This document shows positions 9,663 to 17,208 of a stretch of 64,000 nucleotides of DNA, piece by piece. Each line of letters begins with the position of its first letter. The stretch's first letter is position 1. The stretch is taken from positions 62,001 to 126,000 of the forward strand of contig NZ_BNCH01000002.1 in the NCBI RefSeq assembly GCF_014656375.1, read 5' to 3'. The translations under genes and the position numbers were made by a program. The stretch is from Aliiroseovarius zhejiangensis (GTDB lineage: Bacteria; Pseudomonadota; Alphaproteobacteria; Rhodobacterales; Rhodobacteraceae). The notes beneath the pieces are model-generated. The model was not told the origin of the DNA. It searched no databases and worked only from the letters and a program-made list of their open reading frames with translations.

Positions 9663-12293
9663 ATGCTTCAAATCGCGACTTGGAAACGTCTTGTGATCTG
9701 GGGGCTGGTGGCCCTTGGCTTGTATTTTGCGGCACCGAACGGGTTCTATACCCGGGTTGAGCAGCACAATGATGCGGTCTCGAAGATCGAGACAACGGGC
9801 ACCACCGCCGAGCTTGAGGCGGATCGCTCGGCCTGGCCGGACTGGGCGCCCAATTCGCTGGTCAATCTGGGGCTGGACCTGCGTGGTGGTGCGCATCTGC
9901 TGGCCGAGGTTCAGGTCGAGGATGTATATGCCGCGCGGATGGATGCCCTGTGGCCCGAGGTGCGCGATGCGCTGCGCGACGAACGCGCTACGGTCGGCAC
10001 GATCCGCCGCCAGGACAGCGCCGACGATGAGTTGCGCGTGAAGGTGTCACAGCCCGAAGGCTTGCCGCGCGCGATTGAGGTGGTGCGGTCCCTCGCGCAG
10101 CCGGTTGTCAGCCTGTCCGGTGTCGGGTCCACCGATATCGAGGTCTCCACCGGTCGCGAAGGCGAACTGGTCGTCACCCTGTCACAGGCGGAACGCGTGG
10201 CCACGGATGATCGGACCATCCAGCAAACCCTTGAAATCATTCGCCGTCGTGTGGACGAGGTGGGCACGCGCGAACCCACGATCCAGCGTCAGGGTGATGC
10301 GCGCATCCTGATTCAGGTGCCGGGGATCGGCAGTGCATCTGAACTGAAAGAAATCATCGGCAAGACCGCAAAGCTGACCTTCCATCCGGTGGTCAGCCGG
10401 TCCACCGACCCGACCACAACGCCTGGTCCGCGCAACGTGCTCTATCCGTCGCTGGACGAAGAGGGCGTGTTCTACGTGCTGGAACAGACTCCTGTCGTGA
10501 CGGGTGAAGAGTTGAATGATGCGCAACCGGCCTTTGATCAGAACGGCCAGCCTGCGGTGAATTTCCGCTTCAACGTGTCGGGCGCGCGCAAGTTCTGCGA
10601 TTATACCGGTGCCAATGTCGGCGCCCCCTTCGCCATCGTATTGGATCAGGAGGTGATTTCCGCCCCGCGTATCAACGAACAGATTTGCGGCGGATCCGGG
10701 ATCATCACCGGGAACTTCACCATCGAGGAATCGACCAACCTGGCGGTGCTGCTGCGCGCCGGTGCGCTTCCAGCGGAACTGACCTATGTGGAAGAACGCA
10801 CCATCGGCCCGGAGCTTGGGCAGGACAGCATTGATGCAGGCAAGATCGCCTCGATCGTCGCCTTTGTCGGCGTGCTGGTCTTTATGGTGGCCGCTTATGG
10901 CTGGTTTGGCCTGATCGCCAATGTGGCACTGATCCTGAACGTGGGCATGATTTTCGGCCTTCTGTCGATGATCGGGGCCACCCTGACCTTGCCCGGTATC
11001 GCCGGGATCGTCCTGACAATCGGTATGGCGGTGGATGCCAATGTGCTGGTGTTTGAGCGCATAAGGGAAGAGCTGAAATCCGGCCGTGGGCCAGCCCGCG
11101 CCATCGAGCTTGGCTATCAAAAGGCACTGTCAGCCATTCTGGACGCCAACATCACGACCTTCATCACGGCGGTGATCCTGTTCATCATGGGCTCTGGCCC
11201 GGTGCGCGGCTTCTCGGTCACGCTGGCGCTGGGGATTCTGACATCGGTGTTCACGGCGATCTATCTGACCCGGCTGATGCTGGTCATGTGGTTCGAGCGC
11301 AAGCGCCCGCGCACGCTTGAGATCAAGGGGCTTCGCCTGCGACCGAAAGCACGCGTGTTCGACTTCTTCCGCCGATCCATCGCCACCTTGGGCGCATCCG
11401 GCCTGGCGATGATCGCGTCGGTTCTTCTGTTCCTGATCGTCGGATTGAACTTCGGTATCGACTTCCGCGGTGGCACGACGATCCGCACCGAAAGCACCCA
11501 GGCCGTCGATGTGGGAGAGTATCGCGATGCGCTTTCCCCGCTGGGGCTGGGCGACATCTCGATTGCGCAGGTGTTTGACGTGAATTTCGCCGAAGATCAG
11601 CACGTGGCACAGATTCGCATCGAAGCGCAGGAAGGGCAGGAGGCGATCACGCCCGAAACCATCCAGACCATCGAAGACGCGCTGGTGCAGGTCGATCCCT
11701 CGATCACCTTCCCGAGCGTGGAAAGCGTCGGGCCGAAAGTGTCGGGTGAACTGGTGACAACGGCCATCCTTTCGGTGGTCGCTGCGCTGGCGGCGGTGCT
11801 GGTCTATATCTGGCTCAGGTTCGAATGGCAGTTCAGCCTGGGCGCGGTTATCTCGCTTGTGCATGACGTGGTGTTGACGATCGGGATATTCAGCCTGCTG
11901 GGCATCAAGTTCGACCTTGCAATCATCGCTGCCCTTCTGACCATCGTCGGCTATTCGCTGAACGACACGGTGGTGGTTTTTGACCGGGTGCGCGAGAATT
12001 TGCGCCGCTACAAGAAGATGGACCTGAAAGAGGTTCTGAACCTGTCGATCAACGAAACCCTGTCGCGCACGATGATCACGTCACTGACAACCCTGGTCGC
12101 GCTGATCGCGCTTTACGTGCTGGGGGGCGATGTGATCCGTGGCTTCGTCTTTGCGATGATCTGGGGTGTGGTCGTCGGAACCTATTCCTCGATCTTCATT
12201 GCCTCCGCAATCCTGCTGAAACTGGGCGTGAAGCGCGACTGGTCGAAGCCTGATGCCAATGCGGGCAACCAGTTTGCGGATGTAGATGCCTGA
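9663..12293 (+). CDS. secDF: Protein translocase SecD-SecF fusion
   Basis: An 876-residue RND-type protein that uses the proton gradient to pull exported proteins through the Sec pathway. SecD occupies roughly residues 1-545 (LGLDLRGGAHLL; D4 motif GMAVDANVLVFERIREE). SecF covers about 560-876 (LNFGIDFRGGTTI; GYSLNDTVVVFDRVREN). Each half has one helix, a periplasmic domain and five more helices. The reading frame is continuous across the junction, so this is a real fusion, unlike the separate secD and secF of E. coli. Its stop overlaps the next gene by 8 nt. Confidence 0.96.
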   Translation: MLQIATWKRLVIWGLVALGLYFAAPNGFYTRVEQHNDAVSKIETTGTTAELEADRSAWPDWAPNSLVNLGLDLRGGAHLLAEVQVEDVYAARMDALWPEVRDALRDERATVGTIRRQDSADDELRVKVSQPEGLPRAIEVVRSLAQPVVSLSGVGSTDIEVSTGREGELVVTLSQAERVATDDRTIQQTLEIIRRRVDEVGTREPTIQRQGDARILIQVPGIGSASELKEIIGKTAKLTFHPVVSRSTDPTTTPGPRNVLYPSLDEEGVFYVLEQTPVVTGEELNDAQPAFDQNGQPAVNFRFNVSGARKFCDYTGANVGAPFAIVLDQEVISAPRINEQICGGSGIITGNFTIEESTNLAVLLRAGALPAELTYVEERTIGPELGQDSIDAGKIASIVAFVGVLVFMVAAYGWFGLIANVALILNVGMIFGLLSMIGATLTLPGIAGIVLTIGMAVDANVLVFERIREELKSGRGPARAIELGYQKALSAILDANITTFITAVILFIMGSGPVRGFSVTLALGILTSVFTAIYLTRLMLVMWFERKRPRTLEIKGLRLRPKARVFDFFRRSIATLGASGLAMIASVLLFLIVGLNFGIDFRGGTTIRTESTQAVDVGEYRDALSPLGLGDISIAQVFDVNFAEDQHVAQIRIEAQEGQEAITPETIQTIEDALVQVDPSITFPSVESVGPKVSGELVTTAILSVVAALAAVLVYIWLRFEWQFSLGAVISLVHDVVLTIGIFSLLGIKFDLAIIAALLTIVGYSLNDTVVVFDRVRENLRRYKKMDLKEVLNLSINETLSRTMITSLTTLVALIALYVLGGDVIRGFVFAMIWGVVVGTYSSIFIASAILLKLGVKRDWSKPDANAGNQFADVDA

Positions 12294-13041
12294 TCTGCTG
12301 GCCCAGACCCTGGCGCTGCCGGGGCTGGGCTGGCTGGTCATCATTGCCTTTGTCGCCGGTCTGGTGCGTGGGTTTGCGGGCTTTGGGACGGCGCTTGTCT
12401 TTCTGCCTGTCGCCGCCCAGATCATTGATCCGGTCTGGGCAGTAACCGTTCTGATCGTGATGGATCTGGCCGGACCGGCGCCTGCTATTCCGCGCGCCCT
12501 CAAGGACGGACACCCCAAGGATTTGCTGCGACTGGTGGCGGCGACAGCACTGGCCTTGCCCTTTGGGATGGCGGTGTTGTTTGCGGTCGACTCAAACCTG
12601 TTCAAGCTGGCGGTGTCGGTGATCAGCCTGATTATGCTTGTGATCCTGATGTCCGGAAAACGATATCAGGGAAAGGTCACGCCCCCCATCGTATGGACCA
12701 CCGGCGGTATCGCTGGGGTGCTTGGCGGCGCGGCTGGCATTCCCGGCCCACCTGTCATCTTGCTTTACATGGCGTCGTCCCATCCGGCGCGGGTCATCCG
12801 CGCCAACACAACCGCCTATCTCTTTTTCTTCGACGCGATGATGTTGATCGGTTTTGCTTTTGTCGGAAGACTTGCAGGCTTGCCGCTGTTCCTCGGGCTT
12901 CTGGTCATGGTGCCAAACCTGATGGGCAATCTTGTGGGTGGAGCAGTCTTTAATCCCAGATACGAATCCCTCTATCGTTATGTGGCCTATCTGATCATCG
13001 CGGCCTCCAGCCTATCCGGGCTTTTCGCCGCCGTATTCTGA
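12286..13041 (+). CDS. TauE/SafE-family permease
   Basis: A 251-residue integral membrane protein with about eight helices. Two repeated motifs are typical of TauE/SafE (DUF81) anion exporters: AGLVRGFAGFGTALVFLPV near the N-terminus and GGIAGVLGGAAGIPGPPVIL in the middle. The family moves sulfite, sulfoacetate or related organic anions; the substrate here is not defined. The start overlaps the secDF stop by 8 nt, so it is translationally coupled to secDF. Confidence 0.85.
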   Translation: MPDLLAQTLALPGLGWLVIIAFVAGLVRGFAGFGTALVFLPVAAQIIDPVWAVTVLIVMDLAGPAPAIPRALKDGHPKDLLRLVAATALALPFGMAVLFAVDSNLFKLAVSVISLIMLVILMSGKRYQGKVTPPIVWTTGGIAGVLGGAAGIPGPPVILLYMASSHPARVIRANTTAYLFFFDAMMLIGFAFVGRLAGLPLFLGLLVMVPNLMGNLVGGAVFNPRYESLYRYVAYLIIAASSLSGLFAAVF

Positions 13042-13061
13042 CCCAACCGGAAGGACCCGAT

Positions 13062-13415
13062 ATGCAGTTTCACGAAGTCACCTATGACAGCGCCCAGCCG
13101 GTCGACAGCTATGGCCCCGGCTTCTTTCGCGTGGCGGGCGAGGTGATCCACGGCGCCGTCCTTGTGACCGAGGATGCAGCAATCAGTTGGGAGGGTCCCG
13201 AGGATATGGCGCCACTCTTGGCATTGGCGGGCAAGATCGACGTGTTGTTTTATGGCACGGGCGCCGATCCGGCCCATCCACCCGCCGCCCTTCGCGAAGC
13301 AATGGAAGAGGCAGGCATCGGGGTCGAGGCGATGGCATCTGCGCCAGCCTGCCGCACCTATAATGTGCTGATCGCAGAGGGACGGCGCATTGCGCTGGCC
13401 GCCCTTCCGGTCTAA
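13062..13415 (+). CDS. Mth938-like domain protein (DUF498)
   Basis: A 117-residue soluble protein of the Mth938/NDUFAF3 fold. The core [19 protein letters not shown] and the later [21 protein letters not shown] match the family. The mitochondrial relative NDUFAF3 helps assemble complex I, but the bacterial role is unknown. It lies 20 nt after the TauE-like gene and 10 nt before ccmA. In alphaproteobacteria it commonly follows secDF (recalled, not checked). Confidence 0.85.
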   Translation: MQFHEVTYDSAQPVDSYGPGFFRVAGEVIHGAVLVTEDAAISWEGPEDMAPLLALAGKIDVLFYGTGADPAHPPAALREAMEEAGIGVEAMASAPACRTYNVLIAEGRRIALAALPV

Positions 13416-13425
13416 GGCTTCTGGC

Positions 13426-14067
13426 ATGGAAATGAAGGTTGAAAACCTGTCCGTCGCGCGTGGCGGTGTGCCGGTTCTGGAAGGTGTGAATTTCACCCTT
13501 TCTGCCGGGCATGTGCTGATTCTGCGTGGGCCGAACGGGTCGGGCAAAACCACGCTTCTGCGGACGCTCGCCGGGTTGCAGCCTCCCATTGCGGGGCAGG
13601 TATCGGCAGACCCGGAACACATCACCTATGGCGCACATGCCGACGGGTTGAAAGCCACCCTGACGGTCGAGGAAAACCTGCGCTTCTGGGCGTCGGTGCA
13701 CGGGATCGGCCGTATTGACGCTGCCGTCGAGGGGTTCAACCTGACCGGTCTGACCCATCGTCCGGCGGGCAACCTGTCAGCTGGTCAGAAACGTCGCCTG
13801 GGACTGGCGCGGCTTCTGGTCACCGGGCGGCCGATCTGGCTGCTGGACGAACCGACCGTGTCGCTAGACGCAGCCTCGGTCGGCCTGTTTGCCGACGCCG
13901 TGCGCGCCCATGTGGCGGGCGGGGGCGCGGCCCTGATCGCGACCCATATCGATCTGGGTTTAAAGGCGGATACGTTTGACATCGGACCGTTCCGCGCCAA
14001 CGGTGAACGCGCGACATCCTCTCAACAACGCGACCGCTACGCAGACTTTGACGAGGCGTTTTCATGA
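13426..14067 (+). CDS. ccmA: Heme exporter ATPase CcmA
   Basis: A 213-residue ATPase of the CcmABCD complex, which releases holo-CcmE during cytochrome c maturation. Walker A is GPNGSGKTT, signature [15 protein letters not shown], Walker [12 protein letters not shown], and the His switch ATHIDLG. The start is placed at ATG 13426; another ATG two codons later is equally possible. It overlaps ccmB by 4 nt. Confidence 0.95.
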   Translation: MEMKVENLSVARGGVPVLEGVNFTLSAGHVLILRGPNGSGKTTLLRTLAGLQPPIAGQVSADPEHITYGAHADGLKATLTVEENLRFWASVHGIGRIDAAVEGFNLTGLTHRPAGNLSAGQKRRLGLARLLVTGRPIWLLDEPTVSLDAASVGLFADAVRAHVAGGGAALIATHIDLGLKADTFDIGPFRANGERATSSQQRDRYADFDEAFS

Positions 14068-14720
14068 TTGCGCTGCTGGTTCGCGACATGCGCTTGGCAA
14101 TCCGCGCCGGCGGCGGGTTTGGCCTGGGTCTGGCCTTTTTCCTGATCGTCTCGACCCTCGTGCCCTTTGGCGTCGGACCCGAGGCCGCGATCCTGTCCCG
14201 TATCGCGCCAGGCATCTTGTGGGTGGGCGCCCTGCTGGCCTGCCTTCTGTCGCTGGATCGCATTTTCCAGTTGGATTTCGAGGATGGGTCGCTGGACCTT
14301 CTGGCCACCGCCCCGATCCCGATGGAGGGAACCGTGGCGATCAAGGCGCTTGCGCATTGGCTTGTCACCGGTTTGCCACTGACACTGGCTGCGCCCGCCT
14401 TCGGAGCGCTGATGAACCTGCAATCGCCGGGGCATTATTGGATCTTCGTCACTTTGTTGATCGGCACGCCCGCGCTGTCGATGATCGGTGCCTTTGGTGC
14501 GGCGCTAACCGTGGGGCTGAAGCGGGGCGGGCTTCTGTTGTCCTTGCTGGTCCTGCCGCTCTACATTCCAACGCTGATCTTCGGGGCCGAGGCCGCGACG
14601 CGCGGCACCGCCGGGTTGTCGGCGCTGACGCCGCTTCTGATGATGGCGGGCATTACGGCCGGATCAATCGCGCTTTTGCCCTTCGCCGCCGCCGCCGCAC
14701 TGCGGATCAATCTGAGATAG
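14064..14720 (+). CDS. ccmB: Heme exporter permease CcmB
   Basis: A 218-residue, six-helix membrane partner of CcmA. It has the family hallmark [17 protein letters not shown] after helix 2 and the helix/loop segment [13 protein letters not shown]. It overlaps ccmA by 4 nt (ATGA). A 67-nt gap precedes ccmC, with GAGG before the ccmC start. Confidence 0.94.
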   Translation: MIALLVRDMRLAIRAGGGFGLGLAFFLIVSTLVPFGVGPEAAILSRIAPGILWVGALLACLLSLDRIFQLDFEDGSLDLLATAPIPMEGTVAIKALAHWLVTGLPLTLAAPAFGALMNLQSPGHYWIFVTLLIGTPALSMIGAFGAALTVGLKRGGLLLSLLVLPLYIPTLIFGAEAATRGTAGLSALTPLLMMAGITAGSIALLPFAAAAALRINLR

Positions 14721-14787
14721 GTCAAGTCGCCGTGAGTTGAGACCCACTATGCTTGCGCAAATCACAGCCACCGAATAGAGGAAGCAA

Positions 14788-15522
14788 ATGTCACTTTGGG
14801 AATTCGCAAACCCGGTCAAGTTCATGGCGCTCAGCGGCAAGGTTTTGCCCTGGGTCGTCGGACTGACCGTGTTGACGCTGGTGCCGGGCATGATCTGGGG
14901 CTTCTTCTTCACGCCCGAGGCCGCCAATTTCGGAAATTCGGTCAAGATCATCTATATCCATGTGCCGTCGGCAATGATGGCAATCAACATCTGGGTGATG
15001 ATGCTGGTCACGTCGCTGATCTGGATCGTGCGCCGCCACCACGTGTCGGTGCGCGCGGCCAAGGCAGCGGCGCTGATTGGCGTCACCATGACGGTGATTG
15101 CCCTGATCACCGGTGCGATCTGGGGCGAACCGATGTGGGGCACCTATTGGGCCTGGGATCCGCGCCTGACCAGTTTCCTGATCCTGTTTCTGTTCTATCT
15201 CGGCTATATGGCGCTGTGGGCAGCGATCGAGAACCCGGATACCGCGGCCGACCTAACCTCGGTCCTGTGTATCGTGGGGTCGGTCTTTGCGCTGCTCAGC
15301 CGCTATGCGGTAAACTTCTGGAACCAGGGCCTGCATCAGGGCGCGTCGCTGTCGATGGACAAGGAAGAGCATGTGGCGGATGTCTATTACCTGCCGCTGC
15401 TTCTGTGCATCGCAGGGTTCATCCTGTTGTTTGTCGCCCTTGTGCTGATCCGCACCCGGACCGAGCTGCGCCTTGTGCGTCTGCACCGGCTGGAGATTCG
15501 CGAAAGGATGAAAGATGTTTGA
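14788..15522 (+). CDS. ccmC: Heme-handling protein CcmC
   Basis: CcmC attaches heme to the chaperone CcmE in the periplasm. The 244-residue protein has six helices, the tryptophan-rich WGxxW motif as GAIWGEPMWGTYWAWDPRLT, and the two heme-ligand histidines in YIHVPSA and NQGLHQG. The stop codon overlaps the ccmD start by 8 nt (ATGTTTGA). Confidence 0.96.
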   Translation: MSLWEFANPVKFMALSGKVLPWVVGLTVLTLVPGMIWGFFFTPEAANFGNSVKIIYIHVPSAMMAINIWVMMLVTSLIWIVRRHHVSVRAAKAAALIGVTMTVIALITGAIWGEPMWGTYWAWDPRLTSFLILFLFYLGYMALWAAIENPDTAADLTSVLCIVGSVFALLSRYAVNFWNQGLHQGASLSMDKEEHVADVYYLPLLLCIAGFILLFVALVLIRTRTELRLVRLHRLEIRERMKDV

Positions 15523-15670
15523 TCTGGGGAAATATGCAGATGCGATTCTGTCCTCGTGGGGGATCACTCTCGCGCTTTTGATCGCTCTGGTCCTTGTCAC
15601 CTGGCGCCGTTCGGTCCAAGTGAAGAAGGCACTTCATGCAGCTGAACAAAGGGCGTCAAAAAATGTCTGA
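15515..15670 (+). CDS. ccmD: Small membrane protein CcmD
   Basis: A 51-residue protein that stabilises the CcmABC-CcmE complex. It starts MFDLGKYADAILSSWG, has one transmembrane helix (LALLIALVLVTWRRS) and a basic, Arg/Lys-rich C-terminus, as usual for CcmD. It overlaps ccmC by 8 nt and ccmG by 8 nt, with the same overlap form (ATG-NNN-TGA written as ATGTTTGA and ATGTCTGA). Confidence 0.9.
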   Translation: MFDLGKYADAILSSWGITLALLIALVLVTWRRSVQVKKALHAAEQRASKNV

Positions 15671-16232
15671 CAATGACGTGGTAACGGAAAAGAAAAAAGG
15701 CATCTCGTGGCTGATGCTGTTGCCGCCGATCCTGTTCGTTGCACTGGCGGCGATGTTTCTGTGGGGCATGAAGCAGGAAGACCGCAACACGCTGCCCTCA
15801 ACCCGAGAGGGCGGTATGGTGCCGGCGTTGCAAGTGACCGCGTTCGAAGGGGCTGACGGGTTCACCCATGACGACCTGACCACGGGTGGCGTGAAGCTGG
15901 TGAATTTCTGGGCCAGCTGGTGTGCGCCCTGCCGTGCCGAACACCCGCAGTTAGAGACGCTGGCCAAAGAGGGCGTTGTGATCAACGGGATCAACTACAA
16001 GGACGATCCGGCCAATGCGCGCCGTTTTCTTGCACAACTTGGCGATCCCTATTCCGCGTTGATGGCCGACAATGACGGGCGCACGGGGTTGGAATGGGGG
16101 CTGTATGGTGTGCCGGAAACCTTCATCATCTCTGCCGATGGGACGGTTGTGAAACGCTTTGCCGGGCCGATCACCGAAAGCATCCTGGAAAGCGTGATCC
16201 GACCGGCAATCGCGGACGCCGCAAGCCGCTAG
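15663..16232 (+). CDS. ccmG: Thiol:disulfide interchange protein CcmG/DsbE
   Basis: A 189-residue membrane-anchored periplasmic thioredoxin that reduces apocytochrome c before heme attachment. One N-terminal helix precedes a thioredoxin fold with active site NFWASWCAPCRAEHPQ and cis-Pro loop YGVPETFI. The start at 15663 gives the same 8-nt overlap used by ccmC/ccmD. An upstream in-frame ATG at 15636 has a decent ribosome site (AAGAAGG) and would add nine residues. Last gene of the ccm run; ccmE, ccmF and ccmH are not here. Confidence 0.95.
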   Translation: MSDNDVVTEKKKGISWLMLLPPILFVALAAMFLWGMKQEDRNTLPSTREGGMVPALQVTAFEGADGFTHDDLTTGGVKLVNFWASWCAPCRAEHPQLETLAKEGVVINGINYKDDPANARRFLAQLGDPYSALMADNDGRTGLEWGLYGVPETFIISADGTVVKRFAGPITESILESVIRPAIADAASR

Positions 16233-16341
16233 AGCATTATACGAAATACCCAGAACTGGCGATTTCAGGAAACGCGCGCGACCCATCCATGTCGTGCGCG
16301 TGTCGCAGCGATCTGATGTCACAGGTTAAAGGCGACACGCT

Positions 16342-16431
16342 TCAACCGGCGGCGTTCAACATCAGGATAAACGCGCCAAAAGCCAGGGTTTCCAGAAGCG
16401 GAAGCGGGACTTGGCGCAAGAGATTAAGCAT
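16342..16431 (-). CDS. Possible 29-residue membrane peptide
   Basis: A short minus-strand frame encodes MLNLLRQVPLPLLETLAFGA and a further nine residues (total 29), consistent with one transmembrane helix and a basic/Pro-rich start. An AGG lies about 7 nt before the ATG. I do not recognise it from any family; chance occurrence in a gap is a real alternative. Confidence 0.3.
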   Translation of the reverse strand: MLNLLRQVPLPLLETLAFGAFILMLNAAG

Positions 16432-16659
16432 GATTGACCTGTCCAATAGCGATCTAAAATTCGTTTCAAACTGGCCAGAGAAAATTTCCGACCTTGCCGG
16501 GTGGTAACACTCCCGAGAACGGGACAGCAAAGTTTCCCGACACGATCTACAAGTTACGTCCGGGAAAGATTAACGCCGTTCTCCGATTCCCGCTGTGCTT
16601 CTGGTCACATCTGCCGTCACCGGCGAAAACCCGCCCAGCAGGTTCCGGCTTGAACGAAA

Positions 16660-16685
16660 AAACGCGCCCATTCGCGGGCGCGTTT
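16660..16685 (-). terminator. Rho-independent terminator of the TM2 gene
   Basis: Perfect 10-bp stem AAACGCGCCC / GGGCGCGTTT with a 6-nt loop, followed on the minus strand by TTTTTTC. It lies 42 nt after the TM2 gene stop. Confidence 0.85.
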
Positions 16686-16727
16686 ACATTCGTGTCTTCT
16701 GGTCAGGTCCGGGGAATGGTGCTCCCG

Positions 16728-17057
16728 CTAGTGGCTCATCACGCCAAGTTCGTTCGAAATCTGAACGCGTTTCTGCTTGGCGTCCGTCTCGATCATTCCG
16801 GGAATCAGGAAGGCATCAACCAAGAGCCAAATGCCCAGAGCGATCAGGAAAGCAAACCCGACAACGAAAGCGACGGTCAGCCAACCCAGGACAAACAAGA
16901 TGATCTGACCGACTGCGCTTCCGGTCTTTCCAAGGTAAAAACGGTGTGCACCAAATCCACCCAGAAAGCCCCAAAGCAAATAGGCGACAACAATGGATTT
17001 CTTGTCATTGGCAAGGCGTTGTTCAACGAGCATTTGCTGCTCAGTGGTAAGAGTCAT
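16728..17057 (-). CDS. TM2 domain protein
   Basis: A 109-residue membrane protein of the TM2 family. It has a conserved first helix and turn (YLLWGFLGGFGAHRFYLGKTG), two helices joined by a short loop, then a charged tail. Function of bacterial TM2 proteins is not defined. It is a single-gene unit: its own terminator lies downstream and an AT-rich promoter-like region of about 150 nt lies upstream. Confidence 0.8.
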   Translation of the reverse strand: MTLTTEQQMLVEQRLANDKKSIVVAYLLWGFLGGFGAHRFYLGKTGSAVGQIILFVLGWLTVAFVVGFAFLIALGIWLLVDAFLIPGMIETDAKQKRVQISNELGVMSH

Positions 17058-17163
17058 CTTTGTTCCTCATCTACTAATACTCACAAGGTGATACACCAAA
17101 AACGCGAGTAGGTGAGGGCGAAAAATCGTTATAAATGTGTTATTTTGAAGAATGTACGTTCTC

Positions 17164-17187
17164 GCAGGCGACCGCTGGGCCGCCTGC
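17164..17187 (-). terminator. Hairpin after acnA
   Basis: Inverted repeat GCAGGCGGCC / GGTCGCCTGC (minus strand, 10 bp with one G-U pair, loop CAGC) starts 21 nt after the acnA stop. No clear T run follows, so it may be a weak or Rho-assisted terminator or an mRNA-stabilising hairpin. Confidence 0.4.
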
Positions 17188-17208
17188 TGAAGTAGGCTCA
17201 GAGAACCC

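Larger units (their letters stand above)
16233..16727. other. 495-nt gap after ccmG, relatively AT-rich
   Basis: No long conserved frame lies between ccmG and the TM2 gene. It holds one possible 29-residue membrane peptide (16342-16431, minus strand) and the terminator of the TM2 gene (16660-16685). The stretch 16431-16620 is visibly richer in A and T than its surroundings. No tRNA or recognisable RNA gene was found. Confidence 0.6.
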
